Source: Sphingomonadaceae bacterium (GTDB lineage Bacteria > Pseudomonadota > Alphaproteobacteria > Sphingomonadales > Sphingomonadaceae). From it: a stretch of 64,000 bases of DNA. Below, piece by piece: positions 34,675 through 44,287 of the stretch. The translations under genes and the position numbers were made by a program. Position 1 is the first letter of the stretch. Every line of letters begins with the position of its first letter. The DNA lies in contig CANGJB010000002.1 in assembly GCA_947453945.1 (NCBI GenBank), positions 62,001 through 126,000 of the forward strand, in the 5' to 3' direction. The notes below the pieces were generated by a model that was not told the DNA's origin, did no database searches, and saw only the letters and a list, made by a program, of their open reading frames with translations.

Positions 34675-35058
34675 ATGCGCAAAGCAATTGCCGCGGACCT
34701 GGAAGGCGAAAGCAAGACCATGCAGGGCCATGCCCTCGATTGGCGCAAGCGGATGAGCGACACTGTCGCCTACAGCCTGCTGGCCTACACCAGCCTGCAG
34801 ATCTTCGTGACCTTGCGGACGCTAGAAGGCTCTGGCGGCTCGATGTTGCCGATGATCGCTCTGGTCGTGCTCGTCGCCGGGATCATCCCCATGTTCCGCC
34901 ACTTCGAGCGCCGCTGGGAAGCGCTGAGCGACGCCGAGGCCGCCGACCCTGCGAGGCGCGCCGATTTCCGCCGCGACCAACTGGCAGTCTGGGCCGTCGC
35001 GGTCGGCCTGCCGTTTCTGCTCGCCGCCGTGTTCCGTATGCTTGTCACGCTGTTCTGA
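34675..35058 (+). CDS. Hypothetical inner-membrane protein
   Basis: 127 residues, family not recognised. Three hydrophobic segments are visible: about residues 34-48, 58-74 and 104-122, separated by a charged loop (FRHFERRWEALSDAEAADPARR). A GTG at 34633 would add 14 residues; ATG 34675 (MRKAIAADLEG) seems more natural. It is divergent from lptB and precedes the pmbA gene by 128 bp. Confidence 0.6.
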   Translation: MRKAIAADLEGESKTMQGHALDWRKRMSDTVAYSLLAYTSLQIFVTLRTLEGSGGSMLPMIALVVLVAGIIPMFRHFERRWEALSDAEAADPARRADFRRDQLAVWAVAVGLPFLLAAVFRMLVTLF

Positions 35059-35186
35059 GCGGTCGACCTGATTCGTCGGTCTGCCTGGTCGGTTTGATTG
35101 CAGGGCAGCCACGCGCGGGCTAGACCGCGTGGTGATGGCGCCGGTTCTCCGGGGCCGGCTGATCCCTTGAAAGGCCCTTCACACCG

Positions 35187-36533
35187 ATGCTTTCCCCCCA
35201 AGAGGCCCAGGCGCGCTGCGCGGCGCTGATCGAGCGCGCCCTGCGCGCCGGCGCCGAGGCAGGCGATGCCGTCTATATCGCCGATTCATCCGAAGCCGTC
35301 TCGGTCAGGCTCGGCGCGCTTGAGGATGTCGAGCGCTCCGAATCCGAACATATCGGCCTGCGCGTCTTTGTCGGCGGGGCTTCCGCTTCGATCGGCTCGA
35401 CCGACCTTGGCGATGGCGCGCTGGACGAACTGGCCAGCCGCGCGGTGGATATGGCCCGCGCCGCGCCAGCGGACCGATTTGCCGGACTCGCGCCCGAGGA
35501 GCTTCTGCTGCGCGCGGACGTTGCCGATCTCGATCTGGTCGACGCTGACGAACCCGATCCGCAAACGCTGCGCCGCTGGGCGGAAGAAGCGGAGGACGCC
35601 GCGCGCGCAGTACCCGGCGTGACCAACAGCGAAGGCGGCAGCGCGAGCGCTGGGCGCGGCGTGGTCGCGCTAGCCACCAGCCACGGCTTTGCCGGTGGCT
35701 ATGCAGCAACCAGCCACGGCCGCTCGGCCAGCGTACTTGCCGGGACGGGCGGCGGGATGCAGCGCGACTATTCCTGGCGCAGCGCGCGCCACGCGGCCGA
35801 CCTGCCCTCGCCCGCTGCCATCGGACGCGAAGCTGGGGAACGCACCGTCGCCCGGGTCGATCCGGGCCGCGTGAAAAGCGGCACCTATTCCATCGTGTTC
35901 GATCCGCGTGTCGGCAGTTCGTTGGTCGGGCACCTGCTCGGCGCGATTTCGGGATCGGCCATTGCGCGGCGCGCCAGCTTCCTGCTGGGCAAGGACGGCG
36001 CGCAGATCTTCGATTCCACGATCACCATTGCCGAGGATCCGCTGCGCTTGCGCGGCCCCCGCTCGCGCCCGTTCGATGGCGAGGGGCTGGCAACCGCACC
36101 GCGCCTGCTGGTCGAGAAGGGCTGCCTGACAGGCTGGCTGATGGACACGGCTTCCGCGCGGCAACTTGGCGCTTCCCCCACCGGCCACGCCTCACGCGGG
36201 GGATCGGGCGCACCGCATGTCACCGCGGGCAATCTTGTGCTCCAGCCCGGCACAGTGAGCCGCGAGGCGCTGATGGCCGACATCGCTGACGGGATCTATG
36301 TGACCGAGCTGATCGGCCACGGCGTAAACGGCGTGACCGGTGACTACAGCCGCGGCGCCTCGGGCTTCCGCATCGTCAAGGGCGAGATCGCCGGGCCGAT
36401 TGCCGAATTCACCGTGGCCGGCAACCTGATCGACATGTTCGCCCGGCTAGTCGCGGCGGATGATCTCGAAACCTGGCGCGGCATTGATGTGCCGACGCTC
36501 AGGATCGACGGGCTCAGCGTCGCGGGGGATTGA
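35187..36533 (+). CDS. pmbA: PmbA/TldE-family metalloprotease subunit
   Basis: 448 residues of the TldD/PmbA family. The C-terminal signature GVNGVTGDYSRGASGFRIVKG is diagnostic. In characterised pairs, TldD carries the metal-binding HExxxH and PmbA/TldE lacks it; no HExxxH is visible here, so this is the PmbA side. The complex degrades unstructured peptides, matures microcin B17 and influences gyrase poisoning. No tldD gene is adjacent. A 9-bp hairpin overlaps the stop codon. Confidence 0.93.
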   Translation: MLSPQEAQARCAALIERALRAGAEAGDAVYIADSSEAVSVRLGALEDVERSESEHIGLRVFVGGASASIGSTDLGDGALDELASRAVDMARAAPADRFAGLAPEELLLRADVADLDLVDADEPDPQTLRRWAEEAEDAARAVPGVTNSEGGSASAGRGVVALATSHGFAGGYAATSHGRSASVLAGTGGGMQRDYSWRSARHAADLPSPAAIGREAGERTVARVDPGRVKSGTYSIVFDPRVGSSLVGHLLGAISGSAIARRASFLLGKDGAQIFDSTITIAEDPLRLRGPRSRPFDGEGLATAPRLLVEKGCLTGWLMDTASARQLGASPTGHASRGGSGAPHVTAGNLVLQPGTVSREALMADIADGIYVTELIGHGVNGVTGDYSRGASGFRIVKGEIAGPIAEFTVAGNLIDMFARLVAADDLETWRGIDVPTLRIDGLSVAGD

Positions 36534-36553
36534 GGGCGCCGTCCGGCGCCCTC
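36532..36553. terminator. Hairpin between convergent pmbA and ppa
   Basis: GAGGGCGCC and GGCGCCCTC form a perfect nine-base-pair stem with a GTCC loop, overlapping the pmbA stop. Neither strand shows a long T tract, so it would be a weak or Rho-assisted bidirectional terminator. Confidence 0.45.
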
Positions 36554-36563
36554 GGCCCGCAGC

Positions 36564-37097
36564 TTACTTGGCCGCCTGAGCGCGCTCGATCGCCTCGATC
36601 GTGATGCGCTTGGCATCATCGGCGCCGCCCCACTTGCCCACGCGCACCCACTTTTCCTTTTCCAGGTCCTTGTAGTGGGTGAAGAAGTGCTCGATCTGCT
36701 GCAGCACGATCTCGGGCAAGTCGCCCTTTTCCGCAACGTCGCTGTAGTAGGGGAAGGTCTTGTCGTCGGGCACACAGATGAGCTTCTCGTCCCCGCCATG
36801 CTCGTCTTCAAGATTGAGCACCGCAATGGGGCGAACGCGCACGACCGATCCGGGCACGAAAGGCGAGCGCGCGATCACTAGCGCGTCGAGCGGGTCCCCA
36901 TCGGGCGAAAGGGTGTGGGGCACGAAGCCATAGTTTGCCGGATAGCGCATCGGCGTGTGCAGGATGCGATCGACAAACAGCGCGCCCGAGGCTTTGTCGA
37001 ACTCATACTTCACTGGCTCACCGCCGACGGGAACCTCGATGACCACATTGAGCGTTTCAGGCGGATTTTCGCCGGTGGGGATCATGTCGATGCGCAT
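36564..37097 (-). CDS. ppa: Inorganic pyrophosphatase (family I)
   Basis: 177 residues, standard for a bacterial family I enzyme. The catalytic segment DGDPLDALV carries the metal-binding aspartates and EDEHGGDEKLICV gives further acidic ligands; EVPVGGEPVKYEFD and MRYPANYGFVPHTL also match. It hydrolyses pyrophosphate to drive biosynthesis. I start at ATG 37097 (MRIDMIPTGENPP); the frame extends upstream but that part is not family-like. The DUF1345 gene ends 106 bp upstream. Confidence 0.97.
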   Translation of the reverse strand: MRIDMIPTGENPPETLNVVIEVPVGGEPVKYEFDKASGALFVDRILHTPMRYPANYGFVPHTLSPDGDPLDALVIARSPFVPGSVVRVRPIAVLNLEDEHGGDEKLICVPDDKTFPYYSDVAEKGDLPEIVLQQIEHFFTHYKDLEKEKWVRVGKWGGADDAKRITIEAIERAQAAK

Positions 37098-37203
37098 GGG
37101 ATGCTTTCGCTGGGCCGCTCGGGCCGGTGGAATTATGCTGCCGGTCTCTAGCGCCGCATCTTGTGCGCTGCAACATTCGCGTAGTGCAAAGTATGCAGAC
37201 CGG

Positions 37204-37875
37204 TCAGAGCCCGCCAATGCCGTTGATGGTGAAAGCGATGACACCGATGTTGAATACGAAGGCGGCGAAGGAATGCACCGTCACGATGCGGCGGATCGAG
37301 CGCGAGGAAATCTCTACGTCCGATGTCTGGAATGTCATGCCGAGAGTTAGCGCAAAATAGGCGAAATCGAGGTAGTCGGGATGTCCGCCGCCCGGAAAAT
37401 CCAGCCCGCCTGCATCCTCGCCCGGTAGCGGGCCTGGTCGGTAGTATTCATGGGCATAGTGCAATGCATAGACCACGTTGGCGAAGAGCCAGGTGAGCAG
37501 CAGCGTGGCGATGAGGCGCGGCAAAGCGCCCGGTTCGCCATGCTTGGCAGCAGGCAGTTCGCCCGCAATCGCCGCCATCACGACCAGCGTGATCACAGTA
37601 CTGATGCCCAGAACCACCGTGCGGTTGGCATCATTTTCCACCGAGTGCCGGCGCATTGTCGTAATATCGCATTCGCGCAGCAACGGCAGCAGCGACACGA
37701 GGAAGCCCAGCACCGCGCAATCGAAACCCACCACCAGCGCATCGGCCGGATCGGCGTAACCGGTCATCCAGGCGCGGGCCGCAGTGCCGGCGAGCAGCAG
37801 TGCCAGGAACAGCACGAAGCGCAGGGGCGCATAGCGCTGGCCGAACACCAGTCTGCCCGCGCCCCCGCTCTCCAT
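37204..37875 (-). CDS. DUF1345 integral membrane protein
   Basis: 223 residues with about five membrane helices: FVLFLALLLAGTAARAW, a second near residues 48-64, TVVLGISTVITLVVMAAIAG, LIATLLLTWLFANVVYALHY and the C-terminal AAFVFNIGVIAFTI. The family signature DFAYFALTLGMTFQTSDVEI is clear. Function of the family is unknown. ATG 37875 (MESGGAGRL) is chosen. It starts one base after the M61 peptidase stop, so the two are likely co-transcribed. Confidence 0.88.
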   Translation of the reverse strand: MESGGAGRLVFGQRYAPLRFVLFLALLLAGTAARAWMTGYADPADALVVGFDCAVLGFLVSLLPLLRECDITTMRRHSVENDANRTVVLGISTVITLVVMAAIAGELPAAKHGEPGALPRLIATLLLTWLFANVVYALHYAHEYYRPGPLPGEDAGGLDFPGGGHPDYLDFAYFALTLGMTFQTSDVEISSRSIRRIVTVHSFAAFVFNIGVIAFTINGIGGL

Positions 37876-37876
37876 G

Positions 37877-39892
37877 CTACTTCGCCACCGGCTTCTTACC
37901 GACGGGCATTGCCCCAGGCGCGCGCGCGGCCAGAAGCTTGTCGAGCCCGGTGGGCGCAGTTCCCGGAGCGGCGCGTTGCAGCCACGGCCAGCGCAGCCCG
38001 TCATGATAAGGCAGTTGGATCATGCGCACTTGATCGTCCCGCTTCACGATCAGCTCGATCGGCGCGCTCGTGCCCTTCGCTGCGGTGATCGCAGCCTTGA
38101 TCGTTTCCTGATCGTAGGTCTTGCCGTTCACGGCCGTGATCTGCATCCCCGTGACGATCCCGGCGCGGAAAGCCGGGCCATCCCAGCGGCTGCCGGTGAC
38201 TTTGCCATCGTTGTCGATGGCAAGGCCGATGGAGTGGTTGAGCGAGATATACTTGCCCGCGGCCATGCGCGCCTTGTCATAGGGATTGGGCTCTGCCTTC
38301 CACGCCAACTTGTAGCCGCCGCGCTCGATCCCGCCGAGCGGCGAAGGCTGGCCCGGGGTCTGCACGCGGGTCTTGAGGAAGCCCGCCCAATCATAGGGGT
38401 AAACCGCGTTCAGCGTCTGCACCACGTCGCCGAATTCGTAAGTCAGCACGCCCCAGTCGCCATCTTTCATGCCGAAGAAGGCCTTGGCGAAATCGTCGAT
38501 GCCCTTCTTGCCGCCGGTCCCCTCGCGGATGATCGCCTCGGCCTCCAGCCAGATCAGCGCGCCTTCGGTGTAGTATTCCTCGTTCCGCGCGAGCGAGGAA
38601 AACGGCTTGGGCTTGCGGTTGGCAAGGATAGGATCGTGGGTGGTATCCTCCACCGAACGCCATTCGCGGCCCGGATACTGGGTGAACGAACCGGCATAGT
38701 TGGCAAACTGGCCAAGCACCTGCTCCTTGCTCTGCACACCCGAACGCGCTGCGAGCACGAGGCCCCAGAACTGGTTCTGCCCTTCATAGACCCACAGCAG
38801 GTTGTCCTGCATTGGCATGCGGTAGTCCGGCGTCCACAGCTTGGCCGGGCGGCGATACTTGCCATCCCACGAATGCGAGAACTCGTGGGCGATCACATTG
38901 CGGTCCCAATCGCCTGCGGCCCAATCGACCAGCGTGCGCGGCTCGTACTGGTTCTCGCTCGACCGGTGATGCTCCAGCCCGATCCCGCCCATCCGGTCGG
39001 TGAGCGCCAGCAGCAGATCATAGTGATCGAAATGCTTCGCGCCGTAGGCCAGCAACGCCTCGTCCACGAGGTTGCGATAAGTCGCCAGGTTTGCAGGTGC
39101 GATCTTGAGCAGTTCGGGCTTGTCCGCGACGAGATCGAGGAACACGCCTTTGCCCAGATCATGCCGATCAGCATGGAGCCCGGCGAAGATCGGCGAATCG
39201 ACCAGCGTCTCGTAGTCGGTCTCATCCCAGGTGACGACATTGCCCGAAGCCGCCTTGCCATCGAGCGCGGTAAACGCCTGCCAGCCGGCAGGGAACGTGA
39301 CCGTGGGCTTCACCTTGATCTGCCGCACATAGTGCCCGGCAGGATAGAGGCTCATCTTCTCCCACTGCAGGTTGAGCATCTCGCGCGTCATCGTGATGCG
39401 CCCCTCGCTTTCGCGCAGCGGCGAGGTGTGGATGAACTTCGCGATGATCTCGCTCGTGCCTGCGGGCACATCCACATGGAAAGCATAGACATCGACCGGA
39501 TCGCGCACCCAGGTCAGCGGCTTGCCGCCGGCAAAGAAGCGGACATCGACGAGTTCGGCAATGGGGCCATCCGGCCCGTGGTTGCCGGGCAGCCACTTGG
39601 GGTAGAGCAGCGTGAGCTTCGAAAGCCCGGCGGGCAGCGGGATCGTCTCGGTCACGCGGTAGGCACCGGTCGTCGTGTCGCTGGCATCGATGGCGAGCTG
39701 GATCGTACCAGGCCAGGGCTTGTCTTCGGCGTCAGGGATGGTCTGCGCGATCGGCACCGCCATCGGCCGCGAGTTCGCGGGTGGCTGGATCTGCGCGATG
39801 GCGGGGGCAGAGGTGGCAAGGAGCGCTGCGATCAGGGCGAGAACAGGGCGCAGGGTGGCGCGGCGCGAAGGCCGCTTGTGCGTGATGATCAT
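37877..39892 (-). CDS. M61-family metallopeptidase (glycyl-aminopeptidase type) with PDZ domain
   Basis: 671 residues from ATG 39892. A signal peptide ([17 protein letters not shown]) directs it to the periplasm. A beta-rich N-terminal domain is followed by the zinc motif [16 protein letters not shown] (HExxH) with the downstream Glu in [15 protein letters not shown] domain lies near residues 560-640 ([24 protein letters not shown]). M61 enzymes release N-terminal glycine or act as broad aminopeptidases. It is divergent from hisS, 94 bp apart. Confidence 0.92.
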   Translation of the reverse strand: MIITHKRPSRRATLRPVLALIAALLATSAPAIAQIQPPANSRPMAVPIAQTIPDAEDKPWPGTIQLAIDASDTTTGAYRVTETIPLPAGLSKLTLLYPKWLPGNHGPDGPIAELVDVRFFAGGKPLTWVRDPVDVYAFHVDVPAGTSEIIAKFIHTSPLRESEGRITMTREMLNLQWEKMSLYPAGHYVRQIKVKPTVTFPAGWQAFTALDGKAASGNVVTWDETDYETLVDSPIFAGLHADRHDLGKGVFLDLVADKPELLKIAPANLATYRNLVDEALLAYGAKHFDHYDLLLALTDRMGGIGLEHHRSSENQYEPRTLVDWAAGDWDRNVIAHEFSHSWDGKYRRPAKLWTPDYRMPMQDNLLWVYEGQNQFWGLVLAARSGVQSKEQVLGQFANYAGSFTQYPGREWRSVEDTTHDPILANRKPKPFSSLARNEEYYTEGALIWLEAEAIIREGTGGKKGIDDFAKAFFGMKDGDWGVLTYEFGDVVQTLNAVYPYDWAGFLKTRVQTPGQPSPLGGIERGGYKLAWKAEPNPYDKARMAAGKYISLNHSIGLAIDNDGKVTGSRWDGPAFRAGIVTGMQITAVNGKTYDQETIKAAITAAKGTSAPIELIVKRDDQVRMIQLPYHDGLRWPWLQRAAPGTAPTGLDKLLAARAPGAMPVGKKPVAK

Positions 39893-39986
39893 CGCCGCTT
39901 CATGGCGCGAAGCGTTGCCAACTGCAACCGGGCTCCCAGTGCGGCCCTTCCCCCGCGCGAGCAATGGCGCTAATCGCGCGGAACCC

Positions 39987-41258
39987 ATGAGCAACGACAC
40001 CCCCAAATCCGCTCCCGCGACCCCGCAAGCGATCCGCGGCACGCAGGACATCTTCGGCCCTGATGCGGAGGCTTTTGCCTTCGTGGTGGAAACCTTCGAA
40101 CGCGTGCGCCGGCTCTATCGTTTCCGCCGCGCCGAAATGCCGGTGTTCGAAAAGACCGCCGTGTTCAGCCGCAGCTTGGGTGAGACGACCGATGTCGTTT
40201 CCAAGGAAATGTACAGCTTCGAGGATCGCGGCGGCGAATCGCTGACCTTGCGCCCCGAATTTACCGCCGGGATCGCGCGCGCCTATCTGACGAATGGCTG
40301 GCAGCAGCACGCGCCGCTCAAGCTCGCCACACATGGCCCGCTGTTCCGCTATGAGCGCCCGCAGAAGGGCCGCTACCGCCAGTTCCACCAGATCGACGCC
40401 GAAATCCTTGGCGCGGGCGAACCGCAGGCCGATGTCGAACTGCTGGTGATGGCCGACCAGATCATCCGAGAGCTGGGTATCGCAGGCGGTGTGACACTGC
40501 ACCTTAACACGCTGGGCGATGCACCGAGCCGCGAGGCATGGCGGGCCGCGCTGGTAGAGTATTTCCGCGCGCATAAGGCGGATCTGAGCGAGGATTCGCA
40601 GGAGCGGCTAGAAAAGAACCCGCTGCGTATCCTTGATAGCAAAGACCCGCGCGACAAGGCCTTCGTGTCCGATGCGCCGATGATCGACACGTTCCTTTCC
40701 CCTGAAGCGCAGTACTTTTTCTGCAAAGTCACCGCCGGTCTGGATGCCGCAGGCGTCAGCTGGGTCCGCGCGCCGACGTTGGTGCGCGGACTGGACTATT
40801 ACCGCCACACCGCGTTCGAATTCGTGACCGACCGACTGGGCGCACAAGGCACCGTGCTCGGCGGCGGGCGCTATGATGGGCTGATCGAAGCGCTCGGCGG
40901 GCCGCATACGCCGGCGGTCGGCTGGGCGGCCGGGATCGAAAGGCTCGCGATGTTGGTGGGGGACAAGGGCGAGGCCGGACCGGATGTGGCTGTAGTCGCC
41001 GAGAATGAAGCCCGCGAGATCGAGGCCCTTGCGCTTGTGGCTGCGTTGCGGCGCGCGGGTCTGGCCGCAGAATTGGTCGCCACAGGCAGCCCGCGCAAGC
41101 GTTTCGATCGCGCCAAGAAGCTGAACCCTGCGGCAATTGTGTCGCTCGACGTGCGCGACGGGAACAATTGGAAGTCTTTCCGGGCCGCGGAAGAGGGCTC
41201 GCCTGTCGCGGCAAGAGCAGGCGAAGTCTACGACGCGTTCTTTGCGGACATTCGGTGA
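39987..41258 (+). CDS. hisS: Histidyl-tRNA synthetase
   Basis: 423 residues, normal length. The class II motifs are present: [30 protein letters not shown] (motif 2), [15 protein letters not shown] and [14 protein letters not shown], with an anticodon-binding domain at the C-terminus. I start at ATG 39987 ([10 protein letters not shown]); the frame runs further upstream but that part is not conserved. The TGA stop overlaps the GTG start of prfA (GTGA). Confidence 0.97.
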   Translation: MSNDTPKSAPATPQAIRGTQDIFGPDAEAFAFVVETFERVRRLYRFRRAEMPVFEKTAVFSRSLGETTDVVSKEMYSFEDRGGESLTLRPEFTAGIARAYLTNGWQQHAPLKLATHGPLFRYERPQKGRYRQFHQIDAEILGAGEPQADVELLVMADQIIRELGIAGGVTLHLNTLGDAPSREAWRAALVEYFRAHKADLSEDSQERLEKNPLRILDSKDPRDKAFVSDAPMIDTFLSPEAQYFFCKVTAGLDAAGVSWVRAPTLVRGLDYYRHTAFEFVTDRLGAQGTVLGGGRYDGLIEALGGPHTPAVGWAAGIERLAMLVGDKGEAGPDVAVVAENEAREIEALALVAALRRAGLAAELVATGSPRKRFDRAKKLNPAAIVSLDVRDGNNWKSFRAAEEGSPVAARAGEVYDAFFADIR

Positions 41259-42325
41259 GCGTTTCCGACACCCGCCTTGCCCAGATCGCGTCCCGCTTCG
41301 CCGAACTGGAGGCGCGGCTCGCATCGGGCACGCTTGAAGGCCCCGCCTTTGTCGCCGCGAGCCGGGACTACGCTGAACTCGAGCCCGTCGCCCGCTCGGC
41401 CAATGCCGTGCGCGCCATGCGGGGCGAACTGGCGGCGCTTTCCGCCAGCACCGATCCCGACCCGGAAATGCGCGCGATGGCCGATGAGGAAATCGCGCGG
41501 ATCAAGGGCGAACTGCCCGAGGCCGAGCGCGCACTGGCGATTGCCATGCTGCCGCGCGACAGCGCCGACAGCCGCCCGGCCATGCTCGAAATCCGCGCGG
41601 GCACGGGCGGCGATGAGGCAGCACTGTTCGCCGCCGATCTCTACCGGATGTACGAGCGCTTTGCCGCCGAGCAGGGCTGGCGAGTCGAGATGGTCTCCGC
41701 GAACGCCAACGAACTGGGCGGTTTCAAGGAAGTCGTCGCCAATGTGGCGGGCACCGGCGTGTTCGCGAGGCTCAAGTACGAAAGCGGCGTCCACCGCGTG
41801 CAGCGCGTGCCCGTCACAGAGAGCGGCGGGCGCATCCACACTAGCGCCGCGACGGTTGCCGTCCTGCCCGAGCCCGACGAAGTGGACGTGCAGATCGAGC
41901 CCGGCGACATCAAGATCGACATCTACCGCGCCAGCGGGGCGGGCGGCCAGCACGTCAACACCACCGATTCGGCCGTGCGGCTGACGCACTTGCCCACCGG
42001 CCTTGTCGTGATCCAGCAGGACCAGCGCAGCCAGCACAAGAACAAGGACAAGGCGATGCAGGTTCTCCGCACGCGCCTTTACGATCTCCGCCGCGCCGAG
42101 GCGCATGGGGCCGAAGCGGAAGCGCGCAAGGCCATGGTCGGCTCGGGCGACCGCTCCGAACGCATCCGCACCTACAACTTCCCGCAAGGCCGCGTGACCG
42201 ACCACCGCATCAACCTCACGCTGCACCGCCTGCCCGAGATCCTCGAAGGCCCCGGCCTTGGCGAACTGATCGACGCACTTTCCGCCGAGGACCAGGTCAA
42301 GCGCCTCGCCGCACTCGATGCCTGA
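41255..42325 (+). CDS. prfA: Peptide chain release factor 1
   Basis: 356 residues. RF1 reads UAA and UAG: the stop-codon recognition motif PxT is [12 protein letters not shown], and the peptidyl-hydrolysis GGQ lies in [15 protein letters not shown]. The glutamine of GGQ is the target of PrmC, encoded immediately downstream. I start at GTG 41255 (VSVSDTRL), which overlaps the hisS stop; an ATG 87 bases earlier falls inside hisS and is not supported. It ends with an eight-base overlap with prmC. Confidence 0.97.
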   Translation: MSVSDTRLAQIASRFAELEARLASGTLEGPAFVAASRDYAELEPVARSANAVRAMRGELAALSASTDPDPEMRAMADEEIARIKGELPEAERALAIAMLPRDSADSRPAMLEIRAGTGGDEAALFAADLYRMYERFAAEQGWRVEMVSANANELGGFKEVVANVAGTGVFARLKYESGVHRVQRVPVTESGGRIHTSAATVAVLPEPDEVDVQIEPGDIKIDIYRASGAGGQHVNTTDSAVRLTHLPTGLVVIQQDQRSQHKNKDKAMQVLRTRLYDLRRAEAHGAEAEARKAMVGSGDRSERIRTYNFPQGRVTDHRINLTLHRLPEILEGPGLGELIDALSAEDQVKRLAALDA

Positions 42326-43148
42326 TATCCGCGCCGCGCTGCGAGAGGCCGCCGAGCGGCTTGCCGGGACCAGCGACACCGCGCGGCTCGATGCCGAATT
42401 GCTGATGGCTCATGCGCTTGGCGTCAGCCGTTCCGAACTGCTGCTTCGGCACCTCCATTCCAGACCTCCAGCAGACTTTACGTTCATTCTGGACCGCCGA
42501 CTCAATCATGAGCCGATCGCCTATATCCTTGGCACACAGCCTTTTTACGGGCTCGATCTTGAAGTCAGCCCAGCTGTCCTCATTCCGCGCGGTGATAGCG
42601 AGACATTGATCGAGGTCGCGCGGATAGCGCTTGAAGAGCGCCCGCCGTCACGCATTCTCGATCTCGGAACCGGGTCGGGCGCGCTACTGCTGGCTGCGCT
42701 GGCGCTATGGTCCGGGGCGGAAGGGATCGGTCTGGAACGGTCCGAAGCGGCGCGCGCCATCGCCGCGAGAAATGCGCAAGGCAACGGACTTGTGGCACGC
42801 GCAAGAATCATTGCCGGAGACTGGACGCAAGCCGGATGGACCGACGCGCTTGGCCGGTTCGACGTGATCTTTGCCAATCCGCCCTATGTGGGACAGGACG
42901 CGGCGCTTGCCCCTTCAGTGGTCTCGCATGAGCCCGCCGAGGCGCTTTTCGCCGGGCCCGATGGCCTTGACGATTACCGCCGCCTGATCCCCCATGTGCC
43001 CGGCCTCCTCACCCCAGGCGGCATCGCACTGTTCGAGATCGGGAGCACGCAAGCCGGCGCCGTGGCCGCGCTCGCGCAGAGCGCAGGGTTGACCACCAAG
43101 GTGCACCAGGACCTGGCCGGGCGGCCGCGTTGCGTCGAAATGGCGTAA
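42318..43148 (+). CDS. prmC: Release factor N5-glutamine methyltransferase PrmC
   Basis: 276 residues. The SAM site [15 protein letters not shown] and the catalytic NPPY motif in [11 protein letters not shown] are present, with the small helical N-terminal domain that docks release factors ([12 protein letters not shown]). PrmC methylates the GGQ glutamine of RF1 and RF2. The ATG overlaps prfA by eight bases. It is followed by a 308-bp gap before the DUF4167 gene. Confidence 0.96.
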   Translation: MPDIRAALREAAERLAGTSDTARLDAELLMAHALGVSRSELLLRHLHSRPPADFTFILDRRLNHEPIAYILGTQPFYGLDLEVSPAVLIPRGDSETLIEVARIALEERPPSRILDLGTGSGALLLAALALWSGAEGIGLERSEAARAIAARNAQGNGLVARARIIAGDWTQAGWTDALGRFDVIFANPPYVGQDAALAPSVVSHEPAEALFAGPDGLDDYRRLIPHVPGLLTPGGIALFEIGSTQAGAVAALAQSAGLTTKVHQDLAGRPRCVEMA

Positions 43149-43456
43149 TTTGATCAAACATTTCGCTTGGCAAGCCTGCTACGCGTCACTAATCAGGCTT
43201 CAGGCAGGGCGACGGATGAAGGCTTCCCGTCCCCGCTGACTCCACCATTTGCATCGATAGTCAGCAAGGCAGGCTGACAGCGCGCAGATGCTGGAAACCA
43301 CGACTGTAACGGTTCGTGGTAAACTATGCGCGGCAGCAGGGTTGTGCGGATCAGACCCGGGGTTGCGCCACGTCAGGCCCACGTTGAACGCCCGGATTGA
43401 TCAGGGCGTTGCACACAACTGGGCCAAGGTTGCACAGAAACAGGAAAGTGCCTGAC
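43149..43456. other. 308-bp gap between prmC and the DUF4167 gene
   Basis: Two hairpins are visible: AAGCCTG/CAGGCTT at 43172-43200, just after prmC, and AACGCCC/GGGCGTT at 43387-43410, in the probable leader of the next gene. Neither has a T tract. An AGGAAAG ribosome-binding site at 43442-43448 precedes the next start. I see no convincing small gene. Confidence 0.45.
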
Positions 43457-44278
43457 TTGAACAACAATCGTGGGAACAACCGCCGTCGCGGTCGCGGGAA
43501 CAACAACCGCCCGCAGGGCGGCGGCCAGCAGCTTAACCGGATCGACAGCCGCGCGCGGGGCAATGCCCCCCAGATGCTCGAAAAGTATCGCAAGCTGGCG
43601 CAGGACGCCCACCTCAACGGTGACCGGGTTCAGGCCGAATACTATCTGCAGTTTGCCGATCACTACTTTCGCGTGATCGCCGACAGCCGCCCGCGCGTCG
43701 ATGACCAGCGCCAGCGCCCGGCAGGCGAACGCTGGAACGAGGGCGAGGGCGAGGACGAGAGCATGGACTTCGGCATGGACGCCGATTTCCCCGCGTTTGA
43801 CCGTCAGCCTAGCCGCCGCGAAGAAATCCGCGAGCCCCGGGAAAACCGTGAACCGCGCGAAAATCGCGAACCCCGTGAGCAGCGTGAACCCCGCGAATTC
43901 CGCGAGCCGCGCGAGAACCGTGAGCCCCGCGAAAATCAACGCCCCCGCTTCGAAGCCCCGGCTGCCGCCGAGGTGGCCGTGCGCGCCGATGAGGGCGAAC
44001 CGATCGACGAAGGCAACGGCGACAATCCGTTCGTGCGTGAAGGCCGTTCGCAGCGCGGCTTGCGTCCGCGCACCGATCGCCGCCCGCGCCGTGACGCGGA
44101 ACCGGCCCCTGCGGCCGCGCTCGATCCGATGAGCCTCCCGCCCGCAATCGGCGTCCGCGCCGCGCCGGAACCGGTTGAGCAAGCCCCATCTGCCGAGGCG
44201 CCTGCCGCTGACGCTGCTGCGCCAAAGCGCCGCGGCCGCCCGCGCAAGAACCCGCTGCCCGAGGCTGCCGAAGGCTGA
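43457..44278 (+). CDS. DUF4167 protein with Arg-Glu-Pro repeat linker
   Basis: 273 residues from a TTG start that gives the usual family N-terminus (MNNNRGNNRRRGRG) with AGGAAAG about nine bases upstream; GTG 43448 is an alternative. The N-terminal ~85 residues are the DUF4167 domain: an Asn/Arg-rich tail then GNAPQMLEKYRKLAQDAHLNGDRVQAEYYLQFADHY, a helical hairpin. Residues ~118-163 are a REPREN-type repeat of alternating Arg/Glu/Pro, repeated about seven times, followed by a disordered C-terminus ending in RRGRPRKNP, an AT-hook-like motif. Such proteins are found in alphaproteobacteria next to prfA-prmC; function unknown, probably nucleic-acid binding. Confidence 0.85.
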   Translation: MNNNRGNNRRRGRGNNNRPQGGGQQLNRIDSRARGNAPQMLEKYRKLAQDAHLNGDRVQAEYYLQFADHYFRVIADSRPRVDDQRQRPAGERWNEGEGEDESMDFGMDADFPAFDRQPSRREEIREPRENREPRENREPREQREPREFREPRENREPRENQRPRFEAPAAAEVAVRADEGEPIDEGNGDNPFVREGRSQRGLRPRTDRRPRRDAEPAPAAALDPMSLPPAIGVRAAPEPVEQAPSAEAPAADAAAPKRRGRPRKNPLPEAAEG

Positions 44279-44287
44279 TAGCAGCGA

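Noticed and set aside
37874-39973. A ~700-codon open frame on the plus strand opposite the M61 peptidase
   Set aside because: It is an antisense shadow of a GC-rich gene: no signal or domain, His/Arg-rich translation, while the minus-strand frame has HExxH, a PDZ domain and a signal peptide.
43810-43945. CRISPR-like or tandem DNA repeat
   Set aside because: The repetition is in the protein (Arg/Glu/Pro units) with varied codons and no spacer pattern.
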